Program-made: the position numbers and the translations under genes
Source of the DNA: Lepisosteus oculatus
Lineage: Eukaryota > Chordata > Actinopteri > Semionotiformes > Lepisosteidae
Reading direction: 5' to 3'
Length of the DNA: 64,000 bases
Assembly: GCF_040954835.1 (NCBI RefSeq)
Contig: NC_090698.1
Span: 72,113,284-72,177,283, forward strand
Shown here: positions 47,381 through 61,559 of the stretch, piece by piece
How the letters are laid out: each line of letters begins with the position of its first letter
How positions within the stretch are numbered: position 1 is the stretch's first letter
The notes under the pieces: generated by a model
Seen by the model: only the letters and a program-made list of their open reading frames with translations
What the model was told of the DNA's origin: nothing
Database searches by the model: none

Positions 47381-50300
47381 AGCTGATTGAGGGTTCATGT
47401 TTTCACATTCTTAGGAAAACACCTGCGTATACAAGCATGCAGACTTTTGAGAATACTTTAATCGAGGCCATTTGCCATTTTCTTAACCTGGTGCCCTGTA
47501 AGTTCCCAGTCTATATATATATGTAAGGGAATAATACACAGAAAAAAATATTACCTGCACCCATCTTTCAATAAAACAGAATATTCACAACACCAGAAAC
47601 AACTGATAGAGGACAAGAGCTGGAGGACTCACATTTCATATTTGAGCATTCTTGTGTTCACGAGCAACACCAGGGTAATCGCCTAAAAACTCAAATCTGA
47701 AAGTCCTTGACTTGGAATGCATTCCAAACCACACATCACTGCAAAATAATAAAACCTGCTTCCAGACCCTGTATCTATATTGTATTTCTCCAAGGGGCTG
47801 CAATCAACAAGCTTGAAAACTTGAAAAAGCTGCTGGTGCCAGAAGACAATCACCGAACCGCAGGGGGAAGGCTGAGAGTTGGGTGCACGTCATGTAATTA
47901 AATAACCAATGAATAGCAAAAAGCCACAAACCTTTCTTGCTTAAAAAACAACAAAGAAAGAGCAGAGAATCCCATATATGAGGGAGACTGCCCTGTTTGC
48001 TTGTCCTTCATATTCTTCAGATGTCTTTAAGAATAAAAACAGCTCCAGGTATTTATCCAGTATTTTTCCCAGTTGAAATCGGTCCTGTTACCTGGTCGTT
48101 TTTTGGCTGCGTTGTTAGTACCGGTATATGAGATCATGTGGATAGCTGTATCTGGTTATGAAAATGAACAGAAGTGGACCATTTCCGAGGAGATTACCAC
48201 AGTTAGTATTACTGAAATTTTTTAATATATTATTCTGCTGGTGGTTGTATCCGAACTGAATGAAATTACACCTGGCAGTGATCCTAAAGCTGGAATCTGC
48301 TCTCAATGTTTGTGCCATACGAGAGCTGTACAGCAATATAGGCTGAAATTCAATTACATCATGTTTAACACTGGAAGATGACAACAAAATTGCTTAGAAC
48401 ATAACACTTGAAGGTACCTGCAGCACCTGGCATTTTCAATAGCCTTTATGTCTCCATAGACATGGCATGCAGGTAAGACAGAAGAAGAACGTACTGGAGA
48501 AGAAAGAGTAAATAGAATTAGCCGGCATTTAAATAAATTATATATAAATCTATATATATCTTTCATATAAAATTGTAGTTTTAGCAATGGATAGCTTAAA
48601 AATTCTGTTTATGCAATGTTGTGTGTTCAGTTCAGTTTTTTCTGTTCACTTCATGAAGGAAATGATCCTTCAAGGAAACTCCACATCTCTGTGTTGATCC
48701 CATTTACATCACAGTGTGTAAATCCTGCTTCAGTTACTTACTGCTAGGAATGAAAATGTATGATAGACAAAACCTAATTAACGACTGAGCAGCAAAACAC
48801 CGAGCTTATGGTAAAAAGTCATGACATCACGACATGTAACCTAAAGTTAATGCATCTTGTTTATGAGACTCTGCTCACAGAAAATACCTAAACCTAGTTT
48901 GATCTGCATTTTGCCAGTGTACAATATATTCTCCCAGGCAAAGCCCTTGCTATTGTATTTCATTATGTCTTAAATTATGTGTAGTATTTAGATCCTTGTG
49001 GTGCTGGAAGATCATTTTTGCTGTGAAACTTTCTTAATTATCAGCACAAAACTTATCCAGGTAAAGGGTAAAGAAATGACAGATGGACACTAGCATGAAA
49101 AGCCTGAGTCTCAGAAGTACTGTAGCTAATTCATCGAGAAAGCGAAGAACTGAGAGTACAACAGGGACCGTAACTTCTTTTTTCCTGACTATGATTTGAC
49201 TCTCACTTTTTCTCTCTTCAACACAGGGAATCTAGAATATCAGTCTATCACAAACACTGGCACAACCTTTCCTCAAGTACAGTATATGTTCCTTTATCTG
49301 AAGACAGCACTTGTCGTGCCCCACTGTCTGTCTTCCTGGATGTGGAAATGCTGTCGGCTGGATCCTGCTTACAAGAAGCATGAGGCCAGTGTCACTCGAC
49401 TGCAGTCCGTGCAAACCCACAGAATACAGCAGACCACTGACATGCTTCTCTGGATGAAATCAAGTTTCTGAAATTAACTGACAGGACTTAACAAGGATCT
49501 TTTCCTGAGTTAAGAGTCTTTGTCTCCGCACATTTCCACACACAGACTAACCATGGCTTAAGCCTGCTGTAGGTTTCACCTTCCTGTGATTTGGAACTGG
49601 CAGTGGTTTTTTGCTCTTTACCCTCAGTTTGGAAATGCAAATTGCTTGTGGGCCCGAATTGCCTGTTAGAGCGGGGAAGGCCACACATTTTGTCCAGTAC
49701 ATGTGCAGTTTGAAGCTGGCTGTTTCTCTTTGCAATTCCAGAACACAAACAGCAGAGCTACAGTGCCCACCAGAGTTCGACAGCGATCACTGTTCTATCA
49801 GGGACTGATTCTGTTCTTGCATGGCTTTTCAGCAAAACATCCATTATAAAACGTATGCCATTTACCATCTTCTCCCACAATGTTACCAATATCGGTCTCC
49901 TGAAGGAAGTCATCATACTTTTCTTTAGAATGAGATCAATGTAGTGAAGAATCCAGGAGTCCATCCTAGACCCGACATGTCCGAGTTCAGTCCATTTCTT
50001 CATTATAGTTACCTCATGAAAAGCTAGTTATCTACAAAATTAGATAAAAAAGACTTGAGATTTTTTTTAAGCTCTCTGTGATTTCATTATACCTAGGCTC
50101 TGAACTTCATGAGCTGGATTTGAACTTCCACAGCCTTGACCCTCCTAATAGCCTTGGTCACTGCAGCTGATTTCTTATAATAAAAATATGATGTTTTTAC
50201 CATTTTACAACACGGGCATTCATTAAAAAGGGAAAACAACATCGCTCATTGCGAAACTGAAACGCTCGTCTTCACCCTTGAAAACACCCTAATTTACCTT

Positions 50301-53300
50301 GAACTTAGAAAGATACAATTCCATGAGAGAGGGAATGCCAAAAATATTTTAAAAATACACAAAAGTGTGCAGGAGAAAAGAGCAAGAAGACTACGTTTCC
50401 CCATTCCTTTTTCATCCCTTCCCGCTCCTGAGAGACCATATGTGAAATGTAAATCCTGTGGCATGAATACTGTACAATGCAATTAAGAAACATGCCATGA
50501 TTATGATGAGAAGGATTTAAAGAAGAAACAGAATTTTTAATACAGCTCGCCAACCAGATAGGAAAAATGTGCTGCACCAAACCTTTTGGGATTTACTCTC
50601 CTTTTTTTTTCTCTTTGCAAGATTTTATTTTTTAACTCTCTGACATTCTGATCAGAACCAAATCCCATTTACTTATTTTCCTAAGAGTTTAACGATCATG
50701 TAAAAAAAAAACCCAGAATAAACTAGCTTCACAGATTTTATAACACTGCTAAAGCTTATATTTATTTTTAGTTTGTTCTGTCTGCTATAGTTTCACTTTT
50801 AGCATAGTTTTCGTCAAAACAAAACATTTCTCAGCTGTGTTATAATGTAATTTTAACATGTAATGTGGTATAGGAGTGCTTTAATGTAGAAGTAGTGCTA
50901 TGGTACAAGCAATAATTTTGTATATTAACATTTCTTGTTAGGAGATACACATTCACTTTTAAATTATAATAAACTGGAGACATCTAGGAATACGGTATCT
51001 TAATTTTTCTTTATTTTCTACAAATGTAAACCTACCTTATAATCATTAATGATTCAGAATGTACTGTATGGAGATTACTACCCATCCACCTAAAGAGAGA
51101 GCACAAGTAACTATGCTTCAGTCAAAGTGCGAGTAAGGCTTGTGTGGGTTTTTAGAAAATAATTCTCTTTTAGACATACTGTAGCTGGCAGTTTAAATTA
51201 GAGGAATGAGTTAACAACCCCTTTCCACTATATAGTTTATACGGATATTTTATACAGAAGGGGCAATGTGATAGACAATCAAATAGTTAAACACAGCACA
51301 TACAGGGAATTTTAGATAAGAAGGACAAGCCTATAAAGTATAAATATCCGCATGCTGCAGATGAATGAAAAATACCATCAGAAATGTTACTGTATTTGAA
51401 TTAAGTTGTCTATATAAAGGTATAACAAAGAGTTAAAATACCTTTTTATTGTTTTTTTTTTTTTTGTTCTTTCAAATCCACAGCTGCCCTTGGCAGAATA
51501 GCTTTGGTATATCCTTGGCATACGAGAGTGTTGTCATGGATACCCAAAGACACTTCTACCATCAGTAAACAAGTGTGAATCAGAGCTCCTCAGTAGGCTG
51601 ACCCAGACCATGGTACTATTAATTTGCTATGAGTAACATGATGAGCTAAAAATGATAAAAAATTAAACCATGCTTACCAATGATACAGATGTATATGCGT
51701 ATTTTAAGTGCAAGTCGTAAAAGTAGGTCAAGATTTGTGATCATCATTAACCTACTTACAAGTTACAAATTTCTTTCAATAGCTCCTCTTGTGTATGAAA
51801 TATTAATTAAATTTAAAATGCCTGTTCCCTGTATCTAACGGCACGATGTTAACACATCAGTCTCAGTTCTCTGTACAAGTGGATTGCAGCAAAACCTAGG
51901 ATGACAAAGTAAGATTTTCAAGAGAAGTAATCTCGCTGCAGAGAATATAAATACAAAGTCGGGTTCTGTAAGTTTGAAAACAGAATTTCCTCACATCTGT
52001 GAAAGCTACAGCCACTGCCAGCCACATGGATGTAATATAAAAAGTACACCTGAGTTCATTCTTATGAATTATTAATAAATATTATTGGTAATTATTAATC
52101 ATAATACAGGTGTCTTTCCACCATATCCTTATAGACACACATTTCACAGAAAGACGCTCTCATTTCACCGTTAATGTGTAGTCCTGTCCTGAGCCCTGTA
52201 ATCCGGGGAGAGGGTCTCGGTCACCCTATCGGAAATAAGCAACATAATAATGAATGAACTGACATATAGTTGTCTTAGAATGAGCAAGTTTCAGAGTGAG
52301 GTCCAAACCTTAAAGTCGCAATGACTTATGGGTATGCATTTGAATGACCTCTCCATCCAATCACAGCATAAGAGGAGATGCCACCGCCATAAAATGGAAC
52401 TTTTCTCTCCTGACGATATTTTTGCTGCTCTTAGCTCCCACCCTAAACTAGAAGTGTGGGAGTTTTCCGATGCATAAATACACCCATGTATCTTATCAGT
52501 GTTGGATAGGTAACGCTGATCCGGTCAGTATGATTTTCTGTGTTTGATGATTGCTCATGTGACTCTAGTAACTTTGTAACTTTGACCTTATACAGTATAA
52601 CTATATTAACTATATATATATAACTTTAACTTTATAGAAACTTTAAAAAGCGGAGTTGGATGATTGTTAAGAGTTCAATCTCCAATAATCGCCCGTTACA
52701 ATGTGATTGGATAAAGAGTCGATTAATATTCATACCAATCAATGAATGGATAGTATCTATTAAGGCTTTATAAACAATTAAAACGTATTCATTTTCAATA
52801 TTCAACATATTCATTTACTTTAACCATGTACCAACAAGCCAATGCCACATTTAAACTAAAACTTTGCCAAATGATCCTAAATAAAATCTCTAAATAAAAT
52901 ATGTTATAATTACTATTATTAAGGTGAAGAAGGCTGTAATAAAATAAAATTATACTTTAAGATACAAATACAAACATACAGCATTAACTGGTATCTCTTT
53001 TTTTACAGAGCACTTAGTTAAACGCAAATGATAGAGCATAATAGGCTCATTGTACAGACTGCTATGTGTCAAAAGAACATCGAAAAACCTAACAGGAAAA
53101 ACAAATAAATATAATTGTGAAATGCAGAAGCAGCAGAAAAAGCATTTTTGATTCTGTTTATTTTCCATTTGTTTTAAAGTCTTAGGTGTTAAGCACAGTG
53201 TCTGGTAATATGATTTCCTGAAAATTAACTAATATCATATAGAGCAGTATATCCAGTGCAAGACAGGTGACGCGCACAAGCGCAGAAAAAAAAACCAAAC

Positions 53301-55416
53301 ACAATTCCTAATTGTTCATAAATTAAAATAATAATTTAGGATACAGAAACGCTTACTATTTACTGATTCTAACAGTATCAGTAAAGAATGTTTGTGTAAA
53401 ATCCCAGCAAATTCGGGAAAATATATTTAAAAGCGAAACATTTTGCTGTATCGTACGTGAATTGTAAAATGTTCTTAAATTGATAATGAATACCAATTGT
53501 GTTTGAAATGAAGGCAGCCTGGCAACTTAGGATGAATGCCCTTCCATGGGGCCTCAATTATGTATGCAGCTTCTTTGAGAAATATGTTCACACATCTTAT
53601 CCAAAGGACCGCCTTTGTTGCTGCCATGAAACAAAACTGTACATAGCTATTGTCTCATTTCTTTATATTTAACCCAGCCACGGGCTGCTGCAGGTTAACC
53701 CTTTCGTGACCGTTACTGCAAATGGAAGACTGATAAAACACCACTAAATATATATATACAGAATATTCATATAGAAAACATACAATTATATATTTCACAG
53801 GCATAGTAATGAACGCAATCCACCATATATAATGTACTGAACTGAAAAGTATACATTATATACGAGTAAAAGAAATGTTGGTGACTGAAAAGGATTTTTT
53901 TTTGTCCTCTTTAACGTAACTTGCACTAAAGCTTCAGCGCTATGAATGTTAATCTGCTTACTAAAGGTCTTGTATGTTGTTTCATCTATGAGGTGCATTT
54001 CGGTTTGAATTGTCATTGTGTGTTGCTGGTGACCTTCTCTGATATTGTACATATACCAACCAGCCTGTAGTCTGATCTAATCACATTTTTGCATTAAGAT
54101 TTTATTCAGAAATATCATATAAATTATGCTTGCTACACCTGTCATTAAGGATAAAAAACCAAACCTCTGCGCTGAGATTTACCTCATTTCCGAAATTAGC
54201 AGCTTTGATCAATTGTTAATCTTGATTTTGTAAAACAGGATCCAATAAAAACAGACTTATTTTTAGACCTACATTTTCCCTCAGTGCAGATCATACCAAT
54301 GGGAAAATACATAAATGATATTTAGGAGTCCACACGCTCTCAAATGTGCTTGCGTGTGCGTAATGTAGAGGCCTTGTTTAGACATTCAGTCTATTGACAG
54401 AAAAGGTCTGTGGAAAATGACAAAAAATGAGGGGAAAAAAAGGAATCTTCATATTTCTTTGTCTTCAGAAAGTAAGCTGGTGCTATTAACAATGCCAACA
54501 CCCCCAGTTTTATTTATTCTTTCCCACTCTGCTAGACTGCAGTGGCTCGTCAGAATGGCTTTAGCTCCTCAGAGCAGAGGAGAAGTGAAAGGGTTAATCC
54601 CGGTGTCTCTGCGCTTTTTTTCCAGACGGCAGCATTGTCTGCTTGTGCCCACCCCAACAAATAACCTTCTGTGATTGTACAGCTAATTTGATGTGTCAAT
54701 TATTCTTATGCTAATCGAGTTACAGTTTCTCACGTTTCCCAAGGTTTATACCACAGATGGTTATACACAAATCTTCAACGGACACTGCCCTTTTTATTTC
54801 GATGCGACAAAAATGTCAGGGTCGAACAAAAAAGCCTGCACTCATCCAACTACAATATTTGCATCCTTCTTTTCTGCAGAGCTCAATGTGCACAATACAA
54901 GCACTACAGTAGCCCATGATACATTACTGAAAACATTGCCATCTGTATCGTTGCCCTCTTCTTAGTGGAGTTTTTCCCAGCAGGTCCTAATATGGATGAC
55001 TTTTATTCTCTATATTCAGTATAAAATTCCCATTTCAGTACTCATACTAAAGCCCAATATGCCAATGCATCAGACATTTGGAAGGCAGAGGAAAATAAGG
55101 TTGTTCTATTTCTCTAAAAACTACATTTGTACACTGGAAAGACATCTCAGAGTAGACTGAGTACAGGAAAGTAAAATCAAATTCAGCTCTAAAGTAGAAT
55201 ATCTACAGTGAGTTTAAGAAATTGCTTGGATGTGTAGCATCGAGAATAAATATCCCATTTCTAATCGTATGCTTACAAATAATCGTGAATTTTTTTATCT
55301 AAATCCAGTCAGAAATGTTTTTTATCTACCAGACTAAACATTAGTTTAGCATAAAGCAGTTCAAGCAGGGAGCTGCGTCAGCATTACTCCAACATTACTT
55401 GTTCCTGCAAAGGAAC
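47381..55416. other. 8-kb gene-free stretch with scattered enhancer-like segments
   Basis: No coding exon is established. At 49227 a very strong acceptor (TTTTTCTCTCTTCAACACAG) precedes a frame open to 49471 (…VQTHRIQQTTDMLLW…). At 51484 another (TTTGTTCTTTCAAATCCACAG) precedes 28 open codons. In both places two frames are open, so neither is persuasive. 53510-53710 (CCTTTGTTGCTGCCATG, GCTATTGTCTC) and 54400-54720 (GATTGTACAGCTAATTTGAT, TTATGCTAATCGAG, an octamer-type POU site) look like conserved non-coding elements. 52590-52640 is an AT-rich low-complexity patch. Confidence 0.35.
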
Positions 55417-55561
55417 GAGTAAAGGTTTATTCCATGCTGAAAAGAGAAGAAAGGAAACACAACTTTTCAGCTGTGGAGCCTTCTTCGGGTGTGTGAAGGT
55501 TCCACAGCCGAAACGTTGTGTTTCCTTTCTTCTCTTTTCAGCATGGAATAAACCTTTACTC
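55417..55561. repeat. large palindromic foldback element, 67-bp arms
   Basis: 55417-55483 and 55495-55561 are inverted copies that differ at about 3 of 67 positions, with an 11-base spacer (TTCGGGTGTGT). The arms contain TTTATTCCATGCTGAAAAGA and GAAGAAAGGAAACACAAC, and the right arm has TCCACAGCCGAAACGTTGTG. CACAGCCGAAACG, with GAAGAAGGCTCCACAG on the other strand, resembles the core of the hammerhead ribozymes carried by Penelope-like retroelements. Related copies lie at 2529-2622 and 27228-27273. Confidence 0.8.
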
Positions 55562-56339
55562 CTTCATTAGCTTAGCATGACAGCATGAACTATAGTACAC
55601 CCCACCAATAGAGGCAAAACTGTCTTGAAGGTTTTTGTACAACATTCACAAAAGTATTTTTTGCAAGGTTTTCTAGAGTTAAGTAGAGAAAAGCTGACTT
55701 AAAATCTGTCTTTTAGTAATCTGGCGTTATCAGTTGTGGAAACGGGACTTTCAAATACAAACGGGTTGTATCTAATTGGTAGCTGAGTTCAAGAAGAAAG
55801 ATTTTAGAGCTCAAATTGGTATAAAGTCTGTTCACAAAATGCACAGGATATTAGTATATACAGTTGAGTAGAATATAGTGTATAATTTAACCTATAAATT
55901 TAAAATAGGAAACCTTGAGTTTGAATAAACCACCTAAGAAAAAGATATAGGTGTTTATGTTGACATGTTTTCATCTTGTAAAAAAGGCAAAGATATATAG
56001 TTAAAATGACATAATTTAGATCAAGAGATGGTATAGTAACAATAGCACAACTGTGCACTAGCACATCACCTAGAATATTCTCAACAGTTCTGGTTGCCAC
56101 GATACAAAAAAGATATTGCTGTTTTGGACTGAGTCCAGATTAGAGCAGTCGGAGATGTTCTGAGGCTCAAAGGAAAGTCCTGCACTGACAGGGTAGGAGA
56201 GCAGAATGTTCTAGTCTTGAGCTGAGAAAACTATGAGGGAGACCTCAGTTTGAAAAGCCTCACAGTCATTGACACAGCCAAGCCTTAGAGTCAACAGTGA
56301 AGACAAACTAGGGGACACGAGCAGAGGTTAAAAACCAAG
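55562..56339. other. gene-free sequence
   Basis: AT-rich unique sequence. 56050-56250 may be a decayed part of the CR1-like element that follows (TGGTTGCCACGATACAAAAA-like, GACTGAGTCCAGATTAGAGC) and would fit its VQ..A.R segment. Confidence 0.35.
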
Positions 56340-56520
56340 AGTAGAAAGCATTTCTTTACTCAAAGGGCTGTGGGAGTACAGACCAAGCGACCCAGTCAGT
56401 ACCCTGGCATGTTTCCGGACATGGATACATCGGAGTCTTGGATCAATCAGCTACTAGCAACCAGTGGGCTGGATGGTCTGACTGGCGTCCTCCTGTTTGC
56501 AGACTTTCTGATGTTCCCCT
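56340..56520 (+). repeat. CR1-like LINE 3' fragment
   Basis: AGCATTTCTTTACTCAAAGG, GGCTGTGGGAGTACAGACCA, CAGCTACTAGCAACCAGTGG, GCTGGATGGTCTGACTGG and CTCCTGTTTGCAGACTTTCT-GATGTTC follow the order of the family's last 180 bases (compare 11400-11595). The element may begin earlier, near 56080. Confidence 0.65.
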
Positions 56521-56867
56521 ATGTGTGGGCTCGACGCGATGACCCCTGTACCCACACGGGGGGGAGGGAAAAATGCAGATAGCCACCTCTGACTCGCCCA
56601 CACATTAGGCCAAACCCTGCGGCGTAGCGCGGTAGATTCAGATAACCACGTTCCTCACTGCATGCCTGCGGGAACATGTCAAGTCTCGCAGCTCGCTGTT
56701 TCTCCAAGAGAGCCCTGGCTGACTCATACCAACCCCTTCACCAGAGGCGCCGAGACGCCCTGCTACTTGGGGGATGCTGGTCACAGTTAGCGGAATGACC
56801 CAGGCTTCCACTAGGGTCATAGAGCACAGCCTACGCTTGGCGTGAAAACCTTTATCAGCTGAGCCTC

Positions 56868-57145
56868 CTTCCATCCATCCATTTTCTAACCTTCTTCTTG
56901 CAGGGGATCCAGAGCCTATCCCAGCAAGCAAAGGGTGCAAGGCAGGCTGCACCCTGGACGGCACAAGCGTCCACCACAGGGCACAGACACCAACACACAG
57001 ACATATACACTCCCAGCTTTCTCAGGAACCAATGAACCCACCAGCAGGTGTTTGGGCCATGAGAGAAAACACACACTGACAAAGGGAGAACACACAGATA
57101 ACAGCCCGGGAACTGAACCCAGAGCCCCAGCAAAGCTAGCCAAAG
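56868..57145 (+). repeat. common fish dispersed repeat, copy with expanded divergence
   Basis: CCATCCATCCATTTTCTAACC opens the element. AGCCTATCCCAGCAAGCAAA, GTGCAAGGCAGGCTGCACCC, CTGGACGGCACAAGCGTCCA and CACAGGGCACAGACACC follow, and the 3' part reads GGGAGAACACACAGATAAC. Same order and strand as 47115-47380. Confidence 0.7.
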
Positions 57146-60100
57146 CCCCATCGTCCTGCCCAAGCCTCCTGCCATCCCCTGCAAATCAAAATGTGAACAT
57201 CCCGCATCACATTTTACTACGTTTCAATATGTCTCTTTTCGGCTCAGTGTGGATGAGTACTGTAGATAGGTTTTCAAACAAACAATTTCACTTTTAGCAA
57301 TACAGCTGAGCTTTCTTTTTTAAAAACTGAAACAAAAGATGATATAATAATAAATCTTTTACATTCCAGGGACACCAAAGGAAGTAAAATCAGCTTGACA
57401 GAGCCAGCATGAGAAAACCGAAACCCATTTTATTCTAATGGCTATGTGCCCTGTCATCAATATCATTTAATGCCGAGTTTCCCCTTGGTGCAAGACTAAA
57501 TGAAGGATCTCTTGTTTCTCGTGCTCGGCATGTCGTTTTAACTGTAGTAAAATTAATTCCTAGCAAATTTAAACCCATAAACGGTGCTGATGAAGTCGTA
57601 TGCTGGCACAAGATTGGGAAGAAATACTTTAGAGGGAGTTGGGAGAGTGCCGGTTGGATTCAGAAATATGTTCACATTAGTGTGTACAGGCTATCTGACA
57701 GGAAATCATAACAAAACATTTAGTTCTCTGTTTTTTCAGGTCTGCCTGGCATCATATATCAAGCAGGCCAATAGTAAAAAAAAAGATAAAACCCATTGAC
57801 AGACATATTCTTAAATGGAGAGTCAAATAACTATAAAACAGGTAATCCAACAGTTGTATTCCTATTCTAAAGGAAAGGGAGGGTCTCTCCCCTCACCCAG
57901 AATTGTCTTTGACTTAAAGGGTCTTTCAATTCTGAAACAGAGGATCAAACAATTCACAGCAGCATCTGGTTACATCCCAACAATAAAGAGCATTGAACCC
58001 CTGTCTGAACATCAGGACTCTGTGTTTTCAGACAGAAACTACTGAGGTATTCACTTTTTTAAAAGCTCTTTTGCTATTAAATGAATTGTGAGCATCTGCA
58101 CAGTATTTGGTTTGAACTGACTAAATTGTAATTTGTTCTCCATCTTTTTAATGCTGTTGAAACAGTCCATTTAGTGTTTCCTGTTTACCACTTGAATCTG
58201 GTTAGGCACGGAGCACTTCTCTGTGTTAATTAACCTCTCCTTGTTCCATTGCAGTTTGCACATTGAGGCAGCTCCTCAGTCTGTCTGTACAAACGTTTTC
58301 CGCTCGATAATGGACACCCTTGTGTTAGCAAGTCAGCTGTATGTCCCAGGATCTTTCATGTCAACATGAAACAGGACCTCACAGTTTCTCAGCTTAATTC
58401 TTATGCAATTCAGAATATCTGAATACTAAAATTAAATAAGACAGAAACATAGCAACTGGTCGGAAGGAGAAAATTCATATTACAATTCAAAGTCTATGAG
58501 TAAACCCTTTAATCTAGACTTTTTTAGCAAATTAATTATGACCCAACTGCAGGACAGCTTTTCCGAAGTTCTTTAAATCATATCAATTACTTCTGTCCAG
58601 AAAAAACATTCAGGTGGGTAAATATGCCATACGCCACACGTAAAAAGTGCCAGTTTTTATTCCTGTTACAAATATGTGGGTGTTATAACATAAAGGCAGA
58701 TAATATCAAAACGCAACAGACAGATACATAAGAGAATTAATCTATATTCATCATGGCCAAGAATGGCTTGGTCTTTTAAGAGTGTGTGTCATACACATCA
58801 AAACGTAAGGTGAATCTTTTTCATTGAGCGGTGCCTACCACCATATAATGAATAAACACCCCTGTCAGGAAAACTGATATACTCCTTCTCAGTAGTAAGC
58901 CTCTCATGGGAACATAGAGTGATACAATGAATAGAGCCAGCCTATTGTTGACTCTCACAGCACCCTGAACAAGCCCCAGGGTTATGCCTGGACCAGATTT
59001 TTTATCTAATTTTGTGCAATCATAAACTCTTAGCAAGAACTAAAACAGCAAAGGAAACTTACCAATTAATATTAATAATAGTAAAAACATAGTAGCAGAA
59101 GGCCTTAGAAAAGGCTTTAGAGATCAGATAAAAATGCAAAAGAAAGAAATAAGATCAGCGTTGTTAAATAGGCCCATGAAGCTGTTACTTAAAAAAACAA
59201 GTTCTCTTTACATGAAGAAAAGCTGACTGGAATTAACAAGCTCTTTGTTCCCAGATGCAGAGGTACAAGAGAACTTTTTCAGCCCAGCAGAAAAGGGGGA
59301 TTTGAGGAGTGTTGTGGCTGCTTAACACTTTCGTGCTTCAGTGCCCATGAGAAAAATTTCAGCTGGCTATTAATCATTATTGTATCCTTGCAAAAAGCAT
59401 CTGATACAATAATGGCTGGATGTCATTATAGTGCTGTAGTAAGCAACAAATCAAGGAGCTGGGAAAGTCCAGCGGACGCAGCCAGCAAACTTTGGAGGTG
59501 GGGAATGCATTTTAATAAATTTACATCCCATTTGCCATTTCCCCCTTATGGGAATCCTACTCCAAAATGAAACAATGTGCTGTGTCCATGGGCCCAGGTC
59601 TTTTATTCTCCTGTCTCAGGCTCTTCTTTCCAGGCCAGCACTGACAGCACGCTTTTCTCATAGCCTCTCCTTCTCATAGCCTTTGGTTGCTTTCAAGTTC
59701 AATTTAGCACAATAAAGTTGTTATGCATGACAGTTTGGAGAGCAGAATAGGTGGTGCTTGAGCCTGCTGTGTCGCTACAAAGTGGGCTCATTCTCTGCAG
59801 GCCAGCTCAGTTACTGAAGCTTTGCTGGTGGGGCACTGGAATGGACTTCCAGACGTCCCCATCCTGACGAAAACAATTAGCTTCAAACCGCAAGACGCCG
59901 CGGGGTCGCCCTTACTTACAATGAAACTGTGCCGTTTAATATGCTGCAGTGGATTTCAAACGCAAGCTGATTTATCCTGTTGTACTCTCTTTTTATGCTC
60001 TTTATTTGCAGATGTGCTGAGAAATTTGGAAAGTTCAAGTTTCACAGTGTTGAAGAGATGGATTAGAAACCTAGACCAATGGTTTACTGTTTTGTGTGGG

Positions 60101-61559
60101 TTTTTTTTAAAAACCCAAAACAAATAAAGTTGAGATATGTCAGGCTTGTTTCCATTAGGCTGCACAAGCTAAAACACAGCCCTGAGGTTTCTCTGCCATG
60201 GAATTCGAAGGGAAATGTCTCTTTGACTAAATGTCAGACACTGGCTAAAAAACAAACAAGTCAGAACACTAAAATACGTAATATATACATACACTGTAAA
60301 CCTTTATAGACCTATAGATAAATACATTACATATACAATGTGTACAACAGTTGTATACTTTACAATTAAATTGTAAAAGAGGTTCAAGCAGTTTGGATAC
60401 AGACAAAGGCCTGAGTTCTTCTAATTAAATACATCAGAAAATCCAGTCTTGTTCCCAGATTAAGGACACCATATGTGCAAGTATTCTGCATCATTATGTC
60501 ATACTACAGTGCTTTGGAAGACCACCATAACCTAGTTTGTCTTCAATGCATGTTCTGCCAACCTTCGATAGATTCATTAGTGGGGACTCTTTGGGAGCAA
60601 TGAAGCTCAAAAGGCCTCCAACAATGAAGCTAATCATTGTCTCTTTGCTGATCTAAGCTTATATTTTCTCTTTTCACCACTGAGTCTTATATTATTTCTT
60701 AGCAATTTGCCTTCCCAGCCTGGAGCTCCTTTAACTGATAAATATTCCTTCCCCTCCACCTCCTTTTTTCCTGTCCTATTCTTTTGTCCCCTCCTTCTTT
60801 TCAACAGTTGCCTCATTCTGTACTTTTATGCCAATAAAAAAGGAAAAAAAGAGAATCCAGGCTTTAGTGATAAATGAAAACAAAAAAAGGTTTTAGCTGA
60901 AAAGAGTTGGGCTGGGGAAGACAGAAAACACAAGATTTGTTTTTTTTCCCCGCTAACGAAACTGCGTTTAATACATCTCAGGACTTTCAAAGCCAGCTTG
61001 TAGACAGTGTGTGCATGAAGTGTAATGGTATCAATTGACTGGTTCTTTTTTGGTCGCCAGAAAGAACTCTTGAAGGTGTCAAGGGAGAGAGGGCTTGCAG
61101 ACAATGCAGCCCATGGCAGCTGAATGTTAGCGATGACCTTGAACCCAACTAGTTTTCATTCCCATGGCTCCAGCAACAGGAGGTGCATGGGCCTGCAGCT
61201 GGGCCTTTTGCATCACCAGCCATTTCCTCTGTGTGCTATTCTGTGCTTTTCCCAGACAACAGTGTCACCCTATTGCCCAGACCTGGCTAATGAGTGTAAA
61301 TGAATGTTCCACCATTAGTGAGGAGAGACTGTATGCTCGGCATTCTAATCAGCCACGTATACAGAACATATGTGAGATTTAGAGGACAAAAAAATTGCAG
61401 TATTTTCTTTCCGATTTTTAAAGAAATAGAGGATAGAGTTTTTCTCGAAATTAAGGCCTTTCTCTCATCCGGTACTGCCTAGACGCAGAATTGAACATTT
61501 TGAGAATTTGAGAATATCTGAATAGCTGCTTTTAATGCTGAAGCAGAGTCAAACACAGG
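57146..61559. promoter_or_regulatory. 4.4-kb repeat-poor block, candidate conserved non-coding DNA
   Basis: No transposon is recognisable. Stretches with mixed composition and dense transcription-factor-like motifs stand out: 57400-57600, 58200-58440, 59380-59720, 60400-60660 (with ACAATGA at 60621-60627 and TCATTGT at 60634-60640, inverted SOX-type cores) and 60880-61400. No exon is supported. Whether these are conserved was not tested. Confidence 0.35.

Noticed and set aside
49227..49471. Frame behind a very strong acceptor (TCTCTCTTCAACACAG)
   Set aside because: Two frames are open at once and no upstream exon in a matching phase could be found. Left as unproven.
51484..51568. 28 open codons behind a T-rich acceptor
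   Set aside because: A second frame is also open, and no partner exon or polyadenylation signal stands close by.
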